A stretch of DNA of 64,000 nt, taken from assembly GCF_026712205.1 (NCBI RefSeq), contig NZ_JAPPUW010000004.1:1-64000 (forward strand), in the 5' to 3' direction. This document shows positions 40,620-50,672 of this stretch, piece after piece (the stretch's first letter is position 1; each line of letters opens with the position of its first letter). The DNA is from Pelomonas aquatica (GTDB lineage Bacteria; Pseudomonadota; Gammaproteobacteria; Burkholderiales; Burkholderiaceae_C). The translations under genes and the position numbers were made by a program. The notes under the pieces are model-generated. The model did no database searches. It saw nothing but the letters and a program-made list of their open reading frames with translations, and was not told the DNA's origin.

Positions 40620-43016
40620 TCAGAACGGCGGCAGTCCCTCGACCACGGGACGGTCCTCGGGCTCCGGCGGCCCCGCAAGCCCGTCGACGGGAAGGCCGCG
40701 ATCGCGCCAGTAGCGCCTCTCGCGGTCGCGCTCGCAGACCGCGTCCAGCGGCGCTGCATCGCTCTGCCAGCGCCAGGCGCCGCAGGACGGGCTGGCCACC
40801 ACCGCGATGCCGGCGGCCTGGTAGCGCGCCAGCACCGGCGGGGCCGGGTGGCCGAAGCGGCTGCGGTAGCCGGCCTGCACCAGGCCCGTCACGGGCCGCA
40901 CGGCAGCCAGCAACTCGGCGCTCGACGAGGTCTTGCTGCCGTGGTGGGGCACCAGCAAGACGTCGGCGTGCAGGTCGGGCTCGCGCTGCGCGAGCAGCCT
41001 TTCCTGGCCGGCCTCCAGGTCGCCCGCCAGCAGCGCGCGCCGCCCCGAGGCCGCCGTGATGCGCAGCACGCAGGACAGGTCGTTGGACCTGAGCGCCGCG
41101 GCATAGTGGGCCGGCCCGGGGTGCAGCACGTCGAAGCGCACGCCGTCCCAGCTCCAGCCCTGGCCGGCCTCGCAGCGCGTCGCGGGCGGGCCGGCATGCC
41201 GCAGCGCATGCCCGGGCTCCAGTGAGCTGCGCAGTTCGGCCACCGGCAGGGCCTGCATCAGCGTCGCCGCGCCGCCGACATGGTCGCCGTCGCGATGGCT
41301 GAGCATCAGCAGGTCCAGCCGCTGCACGCCCAGGGAACGCAGCAGCGGCAGCAGCACGCGCTCGCCGGCATCCGCGCCGGGCGAATAGGCCGGGCCGGTG
41401 TCGAACAGCAGCGCATGGCCCGCGGTGCGGACGAGCACCGCATTGCCCTGGCCAATGTCGGGCGCCAGCAGCTCGAACTCGCCGGCCGGCGGCCGGGCCA
41501 CGGCGGGCCACAGCAGCGGCAGCATCATCGCGAGGCCGGCCCCGCGCAGCCGCCACGGCAGGCGCATGACGACGAGGACGGCGCCCAGCAGCGCCAGCCC
41601 CTGCGCCCACAGCGGCGCCGCCGGCAGCCACCAGACGGCCGCCGGCCAGGCGACCAGCAGCTTCAGCCAGGCCATCAGGCCCTGCATCGCCAGCGCGGCC
41701 AGCGCCCACAGCGGCGCGAACAGGCCGCCGAGCAGGGCCAGCGGCGTGATGACAAAACTGATGAGCGGGATGGCGACGAGGTTGGCCAGCAGGCCGACGA
41801 CGGACAGCTGCGCAAAGCAGATCAGGCTCAGCGGCGCCAGGCCCACCGTGGCGATGGCCTGGGTGCGCAGCGCGGCCTGCAGGTGCTCGCGCCAGCCGGC
41901 CGCCCGCTCGCCGCCCGCCGCCATCAGCAGGCCCACGGCGCCGAAGGACAGCCAGAAGCCCGGCTGCATCAGCGCCCAGGGGTCCACGGCCGTGACGACG
42001 ACGGCCGCGCCCAGCAGCACCAGCGGCCAGGGCCAGCGCAGGCCCAGCGTCCGCAGGCCGGCCACGGCCGCCAGCATCCAGACCGTGCGCTGGGCCGGCA
42101 CGCCCCAGCCCGAGAACAGCGCATAGCCCAGCGCCGCGGCGACGCCGATCCAGCGCGCGGCCAGCGGCGCCGGCAGGCGCAGGCATAGCCGGCGGCTGCG
42201 GCGCCACAGCGGCCCGATGACGGCGGCGGCCAGCCACGCGAACATCGCCACGTGGGTGCCCGACACGCTCAGCAAATGGGCCACGGCGGTGTCGCGGAAC
42301 AGCGCCCAGTCGGCATGGGTGATGGCGTTCTGGTCGCCCAGGCTCAGCGCGGCCAGCACGCCGGCCATGCCGGGGTCGGCCACATGCGCGCGGATGGCCG
42401 TGCGCAGGCGCTGGCGCGCGGCGTCGATCTCCCACCACGGCGCCGCCTGCAGCCGCTCGCTGCCGCCGGGCCGCACCGTGCCGCTGGCGCGCAGGCCCAG
42501 CTCGAACAGCCACAGCTCGGCGTCGAAGCCGCCGGGGTTGGCCAGGCCATGGGCGCGCTTCAGCCGCGTCGTGAAGCGCCAGCGCTCGCCGGCGGTGATG
42601 GGCGGCGCGTCATAGGCGAGCAGCATCAGCCGGCGCGGCACCTCGGGCGGCAGGGCCGCGCCGGTGGGGCCGACGGACTCGACGGCGAACTCGAAACGCC
42701 ATCCCGGCACGCCGCCCTGGCCGGTGATCGCGATGGGCAGGGAATCGACCCGGCCGCTGAGCACGAGGTCGCGCGCCTCCCAGGCCGGATGCAGTTCCGG
42801 CCGCATGCGCAGGTCGGCCCGCAGCGCGCCCTGCGTGAAGGCCAGCACGGCGACGCAGGCCGACAGCAGCAGCCAGTGGCGGCGGCGCAGCAACCCCAGC
42901 AGCAGCAGCAGCGCGGCCAGCGCCGCGTACTCGGCCGCCGTGGGCAAACGCTCGCAGCGGTGCAGCAGCGCCAGGCCGGCCAGCCAGGCCAGCCCCGCCG
43001 CCACCAGTTCTCGCAT
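40620..43016 (-). CDS. comEC: DNA uptake channel ComEC/Rec2
   Basis: This 798-aa inner-membrane protein carries single-stranded DNA into the cell during transformation. An N-terminal DUF4131-type segment, the competence domain with many helices (about 215-500, including LLSVSGTHVAMFAWL and AISLISFVITPLAL-like segments) and a C-terminal metallo-beta-lactamase domain (LMLSHRDGDHVGGA, LLVPHHGSKTSSS) are all present, so it looks intact. The start MRELVAAGLAWLAG at 43016 is chosen; the longer frame runs into the ridA upstream region. A truncated cyanophycinase gene follows directly. Confidence 0.95.
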   Translation of the reverse strand: MRELVAAGLAWLAGLALLHRCERLPTAAEYAALAALLLLLGLLRRRHWLLLSACVAVLAFTQGALRADLRMRPELHPAWEARDLVLSGRVDSLPIAITGQGGVPGWRFEFAVESVGPTGAALPPEVPRRLMLLAYDAPPITAGERWRFTTRLKRAHGLANPGGFDAELWLFELGLRASGTVRPGGSERLQAAPWWEIDAARQRLRTAIRAHVADPGMAGVLAALSLGDQNAITHADWALFRDTAVAHLLSVSGTHVAMFAWLAAAVIGPLWRRSRRLCLRLPAPLAARWIGVAAALGYALFSGWGVPAQRTVWMLAAVAGLRTLGLRWPWPLVLLGAAVVVTAVDPWALMQPGFWLSFGAVGLLMAAGGERAAGWREHLQAALRTQAIATVGLAPLSLICFAQLSVVGLLANLVAIPLISFVITPLALLGGLFAPLWALAALAMQGLMAWLKLLVAWPAAVWWLPAAPLWAQGLALLGAVLVVMRLPWRLRGAGLAMMLPLLWPAVARPPAGEFELLAPDIGQGNAVLVRTAGHALLFDTGPAYSPGADAGERVLLPLLRSLGVQRLDLLMLSHRDGDHVGGAATLMQALPVAELRSSLEPGHALRHAGPPATRCEAGQGWSWDGVRFDVLHPGPAHYAAALRSNDLSCVLRITAASGRRALLAGDLEAGQERLLAQREPDLHADVLLVPHHGSKTSSSAELLAAVRPVTGLVQAGYRSRFGHPAPPVLARYQAAGIAVVASPSCGAWRWQSDAAPLDAVCERDRERRYWRDRGLPVDGLAGPPEPEDRPVVEGLPPF

Positions 43017-43116
43017 GCCCCAGGGCCGCTCCGCCAATGTCCCTCCCCGCCCCGCGTCGTCGGGGCCCGGGGTGTAGCATGCCGCCGTTTTTTTCTCGCG
43101 CCACCGCGCTTCCCCC

Positions 43117-43581
43117 ATGAGCTCCTCCGCCATCCAAGCCAAGCTCGCCGAACTCGGCATCACGCTGCCGCCACTGGCCATCCCCGCCGCCGCCTACCTG
43201 CCCTTCACGCGCACGGGCAAGCTGCTGTTCCTGTCCGGCCACATCGCCAAGAAGGACGGCAAGCCCTGGGTCGGCCAGCTCGGCAGGAACGTCGACACTG
43301 CCACCGGCCAGCAGGCCGCCCGCGCGGTCGCCATCGACCTGCTGGGCACGCTGCAGGCCGCCGCCGGCGACCTCGGCAAGGTGCGCATCGTCAAGGTCAT
43401 GAGCCTCGTGAACAGCACGCCCGACTTCACCGAGCAGCACCTCGTCACCAACGGCTGCTCCGAGCTGCTGGCCGAGGTGCTGGGCGACGCCGGCAAGCAT
43501 GCCCGCAGCGCCTTCGGCGTGGCGCAGATCCCGCTGGGCGCCTGCGTCGAGATCGAGTTGATCGCCGAAATCGTCGACTGA
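43117..43581 (+). CDS. RidA/YjgF-family protein
   Basis: This 154-aa protein is of the RidA superfamily, which deaminates reactive enamine/imine intermediates. It has LLFLSGHIAKKDGKPWVGQLG, a conserved VMSLVNSTPDFTEQHLVTNGCSELL and HARSAFGVAQIPLGACVEIELIAEI. The usual C-terminal Arg found in true RidA (xxxRxxx before VEIE) is replaced: the stretch reads FGVAQIPLGACVEIE, so it belongs to a divergent subgroup. It overlaps dsbB by one base. Confidence 0.9.
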   Translation: MSSSAIQAKLAELGITLPPLAIPAAAYLPFTRTGKLLFLSGHIAKKDGKPWVGQLGRNVDTATGQQAARAVAIDLLGTLQAAAGDLGKVRIVKVMSLVNSTPDFTEQHLVTNGCSELLAEVLGDAGKHARSAFGVAQIPLGACVEIELIAEIVD

Positions 43582-44072
43582 TGTTCATCCAGCCTTCCAA
43601 GCTGCCGGCCCGCGCGCTGGCGGGCATGGCCGTGGCGAGCTTCGCCGCCGTCGGCGTGGCCCTCGTGGCCCAGCACCAGTTCGGCGTCAAGCCCTGCCCC
43701 TGGTGCGTGCTGCAACGGCTCATCTTCCTGGCCATCGGCACGTTCTCGCTGCTGGGCTGGCTGGTGCAGGCCCGACGCTCGCTGCGCCAGGCGGCGCTGG
43801 TCGTCGTGCTGATGCTGTGCGCCGCGGGCCTGACGGCGGCGGTCTTCCAGCACGAGGTGGCGTCCCAGACCGCCAGCTGCGCGATGGGCCTGGCCGACAA
43901 GATCATCACGGCGCTGAACCTCGAGGACCTCTGGCCCTCGGTCTTCATGGTCACGGCCAACTGCTCCGAGGCCGCGGCCTACCGCTTCATCGGCCTGCCC
44001 TACGAGATCTGGAGCGGCCTGCTGTTCGTCGGGCTCGGTGGGCTGGGCCTGCTGGTGCTGGGCAAGCGCTGA
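43581..44072 (+). CDS. dsbB: Disulfide bond formation protein DsbB
   Basis: This 163-aa inner-membrane protein reoxidises DsbA and passes electrons to quinone. It has four helices, the first redox pair in KPCPWCVLQR and the second pair as C(x)nC in SCAMGLADKI ... TANCSEAA. Length is typical. It is translationally coupled to ridA. Confidence 0.94.
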   Translation: MFIQPSKLPARALAGMAVASFAAVGVALVAQHQFGVKPCPWCVLQRLIFLAIGTFSLLGWLVQARRSLRQAALVVVLMLCAAGLTAAVFQHEVASQTASCAMGLADKIITALNLEDLWPSVFMVTANCSEAAAYRFIGLPYEIWSGLLFVGLGGLGLLVLGKR

Positions 44073-44087
44073 ACGCAACGGCCGCCC

Positions 44088-45851
44088 TCACTCGCCCCTG
44101 ACGACGCCTTCCCGGCGCGGGTCGGTCCCGCCGACCCAGCCGCCCGGCACGCGCATCAGCACCTGCAGGCCGCTGGTCAGCTCGGTGTCCTCGATCTGGT
44201 GGCCGCGCGCGCGCAGCTCGGCCGCCTGCCCGGCCGTCAGCGCGCCCGGCTCGACGAACAGCCGGCCCGAGTTGAAGTCGCCGAAATTGGGCAGGTCCAC
44301 CGCCTGCTGCACCGGCAGGCCCCAGGCCAGCGTGCCGGTCAGCAGCTTGGCGACGTAATGGATGATGACCGGCCCGCCCGGCGAGCCGCCCACCAGCAGC
44401 AGCTTGCCCTGCGCGTCGAACACCAGCGTGGGCGCCATGCTGGAGCGCGGGCGTTTGCCGGGCTCGACGCGGTTGGCCACGGGCTTGCCGTCGGCGCCGA
44501 GCGGCCGCAGCGAGAAGTCGGTCAGCTGGTTGTTCAGCATGAAACCGCCGGCCAGCCCGGTGCCGCCGTCGCTCATCGTCTTGCTGCCGAAGGCGGACTC
44601 GATGCTGGTCGTCATCGACACCGCATGGCCCCGGGCGTCGACGACGCTGACCTGGCTGGTGCCGTGCTCGGGCTGTTCGGCCTGCGGTGCCAGCGCCTGC
44701 GTGACGACGCCGGGACGGCCCGCCGTGGCCGCGGCCATGGCCTGGTCGCCGATCAGCGCGCCGCGCTGCTTCAGATAGGCCGGCGCGAGCAGGCTCTGCC
44801 AGTCGCCGCCGGGCGCCGTGACGAAGGCCGGGTCGCCAATGAACTGGGCGCGGTCGGCGAAGGCGAGCTTGGATGCTTCGGAGTAGGCATGCATCCAGTC
44901 GGCCGTGATGCCCTTGGCCGCGACGGCGGCGGGCTGGGTGTCGAGCAGGCCGAGGATCTGCATCAGCGTCAGTTGGCCCGAGCTGGGCGGGCCGAAGCCG
45001 CAGACTCGATAACTACGCCAGCCGGCGCACAGCGGCGGGCGCAAGGCGGGCTTGTAGCCGGCCAGGTCGGCCGTCGTCAGCAGGCCGGACCGGGCATGGC
45101 CCTGCACGCGGCGCACGATGTCCTCGGCCACGGGGCCCTCGTAGAAGGCCTTGGTGCCCTGGCGCGCGATGCCGCGCAGCACGGCGGCATAGGCCGGGTT
45201 CTTCAGCACGGCGCCGACGGCCTTGGGCCGGCCCGCGGCGTCGAAGAAATAGGCGCGGGCCTGCGGGTCGTCGCGCAGCGCGGGCTCGCCGCCGACCAGC
45301 TCGTGCAGCCGCGGGCTGATCGCGAAGCCCCGCTCGGCCAGGCGGATGGCCGGCTCGAACAGCCGCGCCCAGGCCAGCCGGCCGTGCTGGCGCTGCGCCT
45401 CGGCCAGCATGGCCAGCACGCCGGGCGTGCCGGTGGACAGGCCGCTCTGGATGGCCTCGCGCATGCCCAGCGGCTGGCCGTCGGGCTTCAGGAACATCCC
45501 GGGCGTGGCCGCCGCGGGCGCGGTCTCGCGGCCATCGAAGGCCTGCACCTGGCGGCCATCCCAGTGCATCAGGAAGGCGCCGCCGGCGATGCCGCTGGAC
45601 TGAGGCTCGACGAGGCCGAGCACGGCCTGCATCGCGATGGTGGCGTCGACGGCCGAGCCCCCCGCGCGCAGCATCTCGACGCCCGCATCCACGGCCAGCG
45701 GGTTGGCCGCCGTGGCGGCGAAGCGCCGGGCCGGCTGCGTCAGCCCCGCCGGCTTGGCGGTGCGCGACGTGGCGGCCTCGGGCTGGTCCAGGGCAAGCGC
45801 GGGCGCGGCCAGTGCGAGCAGCAGCGGGAGGGCAGGGAAACGAGAATGCAT
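44088..45851 (-). CDS. ggt: Gamma-glutamyltransferase
   Basis: This 587-aa periplasmic Ntn hydrolase has a signal peptide (MHSRFPALPLLLALAAPALA). It is made as a precursor that cleaves itself before the Thr in PEHGTSQVSVVDARG, giving large and small subunits. GGFMLNNQLTDF and GGSPGGPVIIHYV match the small subunit. It breaks down glutathione and gamma-glutamyl peptides. It is convergent with dsbB. Confidence 0.96.
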   Translation of the reverse strand: MHSRFPALPLLLALAAPALALDQPEAATSRTAKPAGLTQPARRFAATAANPLAVDAGVEMLRAGGSAVDATIAMQAVLGLVEPQSSGIAGGAFLMHWDGRQVQAFDGRETAPAAATPGMFLKPDGQPLGMREAIQSGLSTGTPGVLAMLAEAQRQHGRLAWARLFEPAIRLAERGFAISPRLHELVGGEPALRDDPQARAYFFDAAGRPKAVGAVLKNPAYAAVLRGIARQGTKAFYEGPVAEDIVRRVQGHARSGLLTTADLAGYKPALRPPLCAGWRSYRVCGFGPPSSGQLTLMQILGLLDTQPAAVAAKGITADWMHAYSEASKLAFADRAQFIGDPAFVTAPGGDWQSLLAPAYLKQRGALIGDQAMAAATAGRPGVVTQALAPQAEQPEHGTSQVSVVDARGHAVSMTTSIESAFGSKTMSDGGTGLAGGFMLNNQLTDFSLRPLGADGKPVANRVEPGKRPRSSMAPTLVFDAQGKLLLVGGSPGGPVIIHYVAKLLTGTLAWGLPVQQAVDLPNFGDFNSGRLFVEPGALTAGQAAELRARGHQIEDTELTSGLQVLMRVPGGWVGGTDPRREGVVRGE

Positions 45852-45950
45852 CGCTTCATCTTATAAGCCGGTACCGCCGCGGCACCGGCCGCGAGCCGGT
45901 CGCGGCACGCAGCCATACTGCGCGCCGTCTGCCCGCGAAGTAACGCCCCG

Positions 45951-46835
45951 ATGCCCCTGTCCTTGTCGCTGTTCGCACCGCTTCTCTACCTGGGCACCGG
46001 CCTGGCACTGGGCCGTTCTCCCATCGACGTCAAGGGCCGCGCATCTGCGCTGCTGGCGAGGGTCGTGATCCCGTTCGTCATCGTCTACAACATCGCCACC
46101 GCGCGGGCCGACCTGTTCGCCGTCATCGCCTGGGTGGCCGCAACGATGGCGGCGCTGCTCGCGCTGTCGCGAAGCTTCACGCGCGACCCGGTGCGCAACC
46201 TGTGCTTCTGCTACCTGAACATCGGCTGGCTCGGCCTGCCGGTGGCCAGCAGCCTGTTCGGCGACGGGGCGGCCACGGTGTTCGTCGCGGCCTACGTCGG
46301 CAGCTCACTGTTCGGCAACTCTATAGGCGCAGGCCTGATGAGCGGCACCGGCCCCGCGCCATGGCGCCAGATGCTGAAGGCGCCGCCCGTGTGGGCACTG
46401 CTGCTGGGGCTGGCGCTGCACCCGTTCGCAGCCATGCTGACGCCGCCGCTGCAGCCGGTGTATGGGGCGGCCAAGTTCCTGATGAGCTTCCTGGGCATGG
46501 CCATCCTGGGCATCTGGCTGGCGCAGACACCCTTGCGCGCGCGGGACCTGCGCGACGCGCTGGTCACCATGGCCACGCGTGCAGCGGCCGTGGCCCTGAG
46601 CGTCACCGCCTTCGTCGCCTTCGCGCGGCTGCAGGAGCTGGCGCTGGTGGTGCAGAACCGCGATGCGCTCTACCTGATGGCGCTGCTGCCGCCCGCGGCC
46701 AACATCGTCGTGCTGGAAACGCACTACCTGCGCACCGGCCGCTCGGCGTCGGCCATCGCCGCGGGCACCGGCCTCAGCTTGGCCGCCATCGCGGTGTTCG
46801 CGACGGCGCTGCTGTGGCTGCGTGCGCCGGCTTGA
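45951..46835 (+). CDS. AEC-family (auxin efflux carrier-like) transporter
   Basis: This 294-aa membrane protein has about ten helices in two halves and the AEC pattern: LLYLGTGLALGR at the start, ARVVIPFVIVYNIA, CFCYLNIGWLGLPVASSLFGDGA in helix 4 and ALLPPAANIVVLETHYL near the end. AEC carriers move organic acids or amino acids; the substrate is unknown. A single gene between ggt and the DUF1501 gene. Confidence 0.88.
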   Translation: MPLSLSLFAPLLYLGTGLALGRSPIDVKGRASALLARVVIPFVIVYNIATARADLFAVIAWVAATMAALLALSRSFTRDPVRNLCFCYLNIGWLGLPVASSLFGDGAATVFVAAYVGSSLFGNSIGAGLMSGTGPAPWRQMLKAPPVWALLLGLALHPFAAMLTPPLQPVYGAAKFLMSFLGMAILGIWLAQTPLRARDLRDALVTMATRAAAVALSVTAFVAFARLQELALVVQNRDALYLMALLPPAANIVVLETHYLRTGRSASAIAAGTGLSLAAIAVFATALLWLRAPA

Positions 46836-46851
46836 GAACCTGTTCAAGGTC

Positions 46852-48231
46852 TCAGCCGAAGTAGCCCATGTTGCGCTGCGTGTAGTTGACGATCTGCGGC
46901 AAGACGCCGGGCAGGTCGGTCGCGCCGACGCCCATCCAGGTCGCGAGCGTCGCGCCGAGCTGGTCGACGCCCGTCGTCGGCAGCAGCCGGCCTTGGCCGA
47001 CGTCGTCGGGGCCGTTGACGCTGACCGAGGGCAGCGTGCCCCAGAACTTGCCGCCCTTCACGGCGCCGCCGAGCACGAAATGGTGGCTGCCCCAGCCGTG
47101 GTCGGAGCCGTCGCCGTTGCTCGCCAGCGTGCGGCCGAAGTCGCTGGCGGTGAAGGTCGTGACCTGGTTGGCGACGCCGAGCTCGACGGTGGCCGCGTAG
47201 AAGCTGGCCAGCGCGTCGTTGACGGCCGTCAGCAGGCCCGGGTGCTGGGTGACGAGGAAGTCGTGCAGGTCGAAGCCGCCGATCGACACGAAGAAGACCT
47301 GGCGCGTCGCGCCGAGCGCCTGGCGCGCGGCGATGAGCTTGGCCACTATCTGCAGCTGTTTGGACAGGCTGCTCGCCGCGTCGAACGGGGTCTGCAGCGC
47401 CGGCAGCGACGCGAGGGCCGCGCCGAGGACGCTCTGCGCGTCGATCGAGCGGGACACGACGCGGTTGAGCTCGGACTCCATCCAGTGGCTGCGCTGGGCC
47501 GTGATGAGGCCGCGCAGCGCGTCGGCGCAGGCCTGCGAGCCGTACAGCGGCTTCGTGACGGCGTTGATGGGCACCGCGCCGGCGGTGGACACCTGGTACT
47601 GCACCGCCTGCTTGCCGGACATGAAAACGGCATTGCCCGAGGCGTTGATGCAGGTGAAGGTGGACGTGCCGTTGCTGCCGAGGAAGAGGTCGCCCATGCG
47701 GCCGCCCCAGCCCGTCGTCGCGCCCTCGGGCGAGCTGCTCTGCCAGACGGACTGCTGGTCGTTGTGCGAGAACAGCTTGGGCGGCAGCGGCACGCTCTGG
47801 GCCTTGTACTGGGCCAGCGTCGTCGGCTGGACCAGCGTGCCGACATTGAGCTGGACGCCGAGCTGACCAGCGTCCCACAGGCCCTTGAGCTTGCCGAGCT
47901 GGGGCGCGAGCGCCATCTGCCGGGCGCCGACGCTGAGGCCGAGCGCCGTCGCGGCGAGCTGGTCGCGCGGCGTGGCCAGCGCCTGGCGGATCGCGGCGTA
48001 GGCGTCGTAGCTGGGCTGGTCGTAGGGCACCAGCGTGTTGCCGTAGTCGTTGCCGCCGTAGAGGAAGACGCAGACCAGGGCCTTGTAGTCGGTCGGCGCC
48101 GCGGCCGCGGCGGCCTCGCCGATGCCGGCCAGCGACAGCGCCCAGGGCGCGGCCGTGCCGGCCAGGCCGAGGGCCGAGGTGCGGCGCAGGAATTCGCGGC
48201 GCTGCAGTTCGGGGAGTCGATTGAGCTTCAT
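46852..48231 (-). CDS. DUF1501 exported protein (Tat signal)
   Basis: This 459-aa protein has a twin-arginine signal (LQRREFLRRTSALGLAGTAAPWALS) and the DUF1501 pattern: CVFLYGGNDYGNTLVPYD, SHNDQQSVWQSSSPEGATTGWGGRM, GGFDLHDFLVTQHPGLL and TASDFGRTLASNGDGSDHGWGSHHFVLGG. It is related to alkaline-phosphatase-like sulfatases in fold, but activity is unknown. It is 8 bp downstream of its usual partner DUF1800 in one operon; together they are probably a secreted complex. Confidence 0.93.
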   Translation of the reverse strand: MKLNRLPELQRREFLRRTSALGLAGTAAPWALSLAGIGEAAAAAAPTDYKALVCVFLYGGNDYGNTLVPYDQPSYDAYAAIRQALATPRDQLAATALGLSVGARQMALAPQLGKLKGLWDAGQLGVQLNVGTLVQPTTLAQYKAQSVPLPPKLFSHNDQQSVWQSSSPEGATTGWGGRMGDLFLGSNGTSTFTCINASGNAVFMSGKQAVQYQVSTAGAVPINAVTKPLYGSQACADALRGLITAQRSHWMESELNRVVSRSIDAQSVLGAALASLPALQTPFDAASSLSKQLQIVAKLIAARQALGATRQVFFVSIGGFDLHDFLVTQHPGLLTAVNDALASFYAATVELGVANQVTTFTASDFGRTLASNGDGSDHGWGSHHFVLGGAVKGGKFWGTLPSVSVNGPDDVGQGRLLPTTGVDQLGATLATWMGVGATDLPGVLPQIVNYTQRNMGYFG

Positions 48232-48239
48232 CGCCGGCC

Positions 48240-49925
48240 TCATTTCTGCACTTGGTATTCGGGGCAGGCCATCAGCATCAGGATGGCGGCCTGCACGCGG
48301 TTGAGCTTGCCGGCGTCCGTGGACGCCGAGATCGTCGCGACGGCGGTCGAGATCGTCGCCTGCGTCGCGGCCGAGATGCCGCCGCCGCCGAGGCGCAGCG
48401 CCAGGTCGGCGACCAGAGCGACCGCGTCGGACGACAGCGCGAGTTCGGCCGTGTAGGCGGCCTTGAGGTCGCCGATGCCGCCGGCGATCGCGGTCTGCAG
48501 GAAGTTCAGGTAGCCGGCCACCGTGCTCTCGTTGCAGAGCTGGAACTCGGGCGCCGTGACCGAGTTCGTGCCGAGCACCGAGTTGGGCGGCACATAGCCG
48601 GGGCGGAAGAAGTTGAAGACCGAGGGGCTGCGCAGCGGGCTCTGGCCGAGGCGGGTGGCCGGGTTGGTCGTGTCGCCGATGGCCCATTGCCCGCTCGGCG
48701 ACGCGACGCCGAAGGTCCGGCCCCACTGGATGAAGCGCTGCAGCGGCTCGCGCAGCTTGCCGGCTCCGGGCGCGCCGGAGGCGCTGCGCGCCTCGGCGTC
48801 GAGCAGGATGGCGCGGATGACGGCCTTCAGGTCGCCGCGCACGCCGGCGCCGTTGTCGGCCCAGACCGCGGCGACGCGGGCCACATAGGCGGGGCTCGGG
48901 TTGCTGGCGACGAGGCGCTGGATGAGCTGGCGGCTCAGGAAGGGCCCGACGTTGGGGTGCCCGGCCAGCGTGTCCAGCACGATCTTCAGCGCGCCCGGGC
49001 CGTCGGCGCTGGCCGGCACGTCGACGTTCAGCACCTTCTTCGGGCCGGGCGTGAAGCGCGCCGCGTTGTTGACCATGGGCTTCTTCATGAAGCTCGGGTC
49101 GGTCGTGCTGGCGCCGTCAAAATCCCAGCCCGTCAGGATCTGGGCCAGGTTGGTGATGTCGGTCTGGCCGTAGGTTTCCTGCGGCTTGCCGTTGGCGTCG
49201 AGCTTGGGGCTGCCATCGGCATTCAGCTGATACAGGCCGATGCTGAGCAGTTGCATGACCTCGCGGGCGTAGTTCTCGTCGGGCTGGCGGCCCGTCTTGG
49301 GGTCGCCCTTCTGGTTGCCGCGCATGCTCAGGTAGACGCCCATGCCACAGGACAGCGAGACCGCCTCCAGCAGGTCGCGGTAGTTGCCGAAGGCGCGCTG
49401 CTCCAGCATGTCCACGTAGGCCGCCACCGCGAAGCCGCGCCAGGACACCGGCAGGCCGGCCATCGAGATGACGAAGATCTCGCTGAGCGCGAGCACGACG
49501 CGCTGGCGCAGCGGGTCGGGCGACGACATCAGCTTGCGCCACAGCGTGTTGTCGGCGCCGCCGAAGTCGTTGCGGTGGGTGTCGACGGCATAGCCGTTGG
49601 CCACCATCCAGTCGAAGTGGCCGTTGGCGACCGGCAGCGCGAACTGCGCGTCCAGCCAGGCCGAATAGCCATTGGCCTTGACGGTGGCGATGTCGGCGCT
49701 GCTGGCCGAGAAGCCGGCCTGGGCGAGGAAACGCGACGCATCGGCATCGCCGATGGCGGGCGGCGGTGGCGGCGAAGGCGTCGGCGTGCCGGCGCTCCCG
49801 CCGCCGCCGCAGGCCGCCAGCAGCGCGGTGGCTGCGGCCGCCGCAAGCGGGCCGGAGCTCAGGCCGGGGTCTGCCGCGGGAGCCGCGGCGATGGTTTCGA
49901 CTTCGGGCGGTGGCGGTGTGCGCAT
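48240..49925 (-). CDS. DUF1800 lipoprotein, partner of DUF1501
   Basis: This 561-aa protein has a lipobox-like LLAACGGGG near residue 39 after an Ala-rich segment, a Pro-rich linker (TPTPSPPPPP), then the DUF1800 domain: LWRKLMSSPDPLRQRVVLALSEIFVIS, DENYAREVMQLLSIGLYQL, LAQILTGWDFDG, HPNVGPFLSRQLIQRLVASNPS and RSPSVFNFFRPGYVPP. The segment before the lipobox is unusually long for a lipoprotein signal, so a later start cannot be excluded. Function unknown; paired with DUF1501. Confidence 0.92.
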   Translation of the reverse strand: MRTPPPPEVETIAAAPAADPGLSSGPLAAAAATALLAACGGGGSAGTPTPSPPPPPAIGDADASRFLAQAGFSASSADIATVKANGYSAWLDAQFALPVANGHFDWMVANGYAVDTHRNDFGGADNTLWRKLMSSPDPLRQRVVLALSEIFVISMAGLPVSWRGFAVAAYVDMLEQRAFGNYRDLLEAVSLSCGMGVYLSMRGNQKGDPKTGRQPDENYAREVMQLLSIGLYQLNADGSPKLDANGKPQETYGQTDITNLAQILTGWDFDGASTTDPSFMKKPMVNNAARFTPGPKKVLNVDVPASADGPGALKIVLDTLAGHPNVGPFLSRQLIQRLVASNPSPAYVARVAAVWADNGAGVRGDLKAVIRAILLDAEARSASGAPGAGKLREPLQRFIQWGRTFGVASPSGQWAIGDTTNPATRLGQSPLRSPSVFNFFRPGYVPPNSVLGTNSVTAPEFQLCNESTVAGYLNFLQTAIAGGIGDLKAAYTAELALSSDAVALVADLALRLGGGGISAATQATISTAVATISASTDAGKLNRVQAAILMLMACPEYQVQK

Positions 49926-50030
49926 GGGGATCCTCGCTCGTTGTGGGCGTGATCGTCGCCTAACGCAAACGGGCCGGCTTGCGCCGACCCGTCGAGGTCC
50001 AAGAATTGGGGGGAAGCCGTGAGCTTTACC

Positions 50031-50669
50031 TCAGAGCAAAGGAACGCCGGTCTTGCTCTGCGCCTGTTCGCGCGTGACGCCCTCGGCCAGCTCGACGAGC
50101 TTGATGCCTTCCGGCACCACGTCGAAGACGCCCAGGTCCGTGATGATGCGGTCGACCACGCCGACGCCGGTCAGCGGCAGCGTGCAGCTGGGGATGATCT
50201 TCAGGTCCTCGCTGCCGTCCTTCTTCCTGGCGACATGCTCCATCAGCACGATGACGCGCTTGACGCCGGCGACGAGGTCCATCGCGCCACCCATGCCCTT
50301 GACCATCTTGCCCGGGATCATCCAGTTGGCCAGGTCGCCCTGGGCGCTGACCTGCATCGCGCCGAGGATGCTGAGGTTGATCTTGCCGGCGCGGATCATC
50401 GCGAAGCTGTCGTGGCTGCCGAAGATGCTGGAACCGGGCAGCGTCGTGACCGTCTGCTTGCCGGCGTTGATGAGGTCGGCGTCGACCTCGTCCTCGGTCG
50501 GGAAGGGGCCGATGCCGAGCATGCCGTTCTCGCTCTGCAGCCAGACCTCCTTGTCCGCCGGCACATGGTTGGCCACCAGCGTCGGGATGCCGATGCCGAG
50601 GTTCACGTAGAAGCCGTCCTCCAGCTCCCGGGCCGCGCGCGCGGCCATCTGGTCTTGGGTCCAGGCCAT
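50031..50669 (-). CDS. scoB: 3-oxoacid CoA-transferase subunit B
   Basis: This 212-aa beta subunit of a ketoacid CoA transferase has the catalytic Glu in [11 protein letters not shown] and the family segment [31 protein letters not shown] also fits. With subunit A it moves CoA from succinyl-CoA to acetoacetate or a related 3-oxoacid. It starts 4 bp after the A-subunit stop. PcaJ is an alternative name if the substrate is 3-oxoadipate. Confidence 0.93.
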   Translation of the reverse strand: MAWTQDQMAARAARELEDGFYVNLGIGIPTLVANHVPADKEVWLQSENGMLGIGPFPTEDEVDADLINAGKQTVTTLPGSSIFGSHDSFAMIRAGKINLSILGAMQVSAQGDLANWMIPGKMVKGMGGAMDLVAGVKRVIVLMEHVARKKDGSEDLKIIPSCTLPLTGVGVVDRIITDLGVFDVVPEGIKLVELAEGVTREQAQSKTGVPLL

Positions 50670-50672
50670 GGC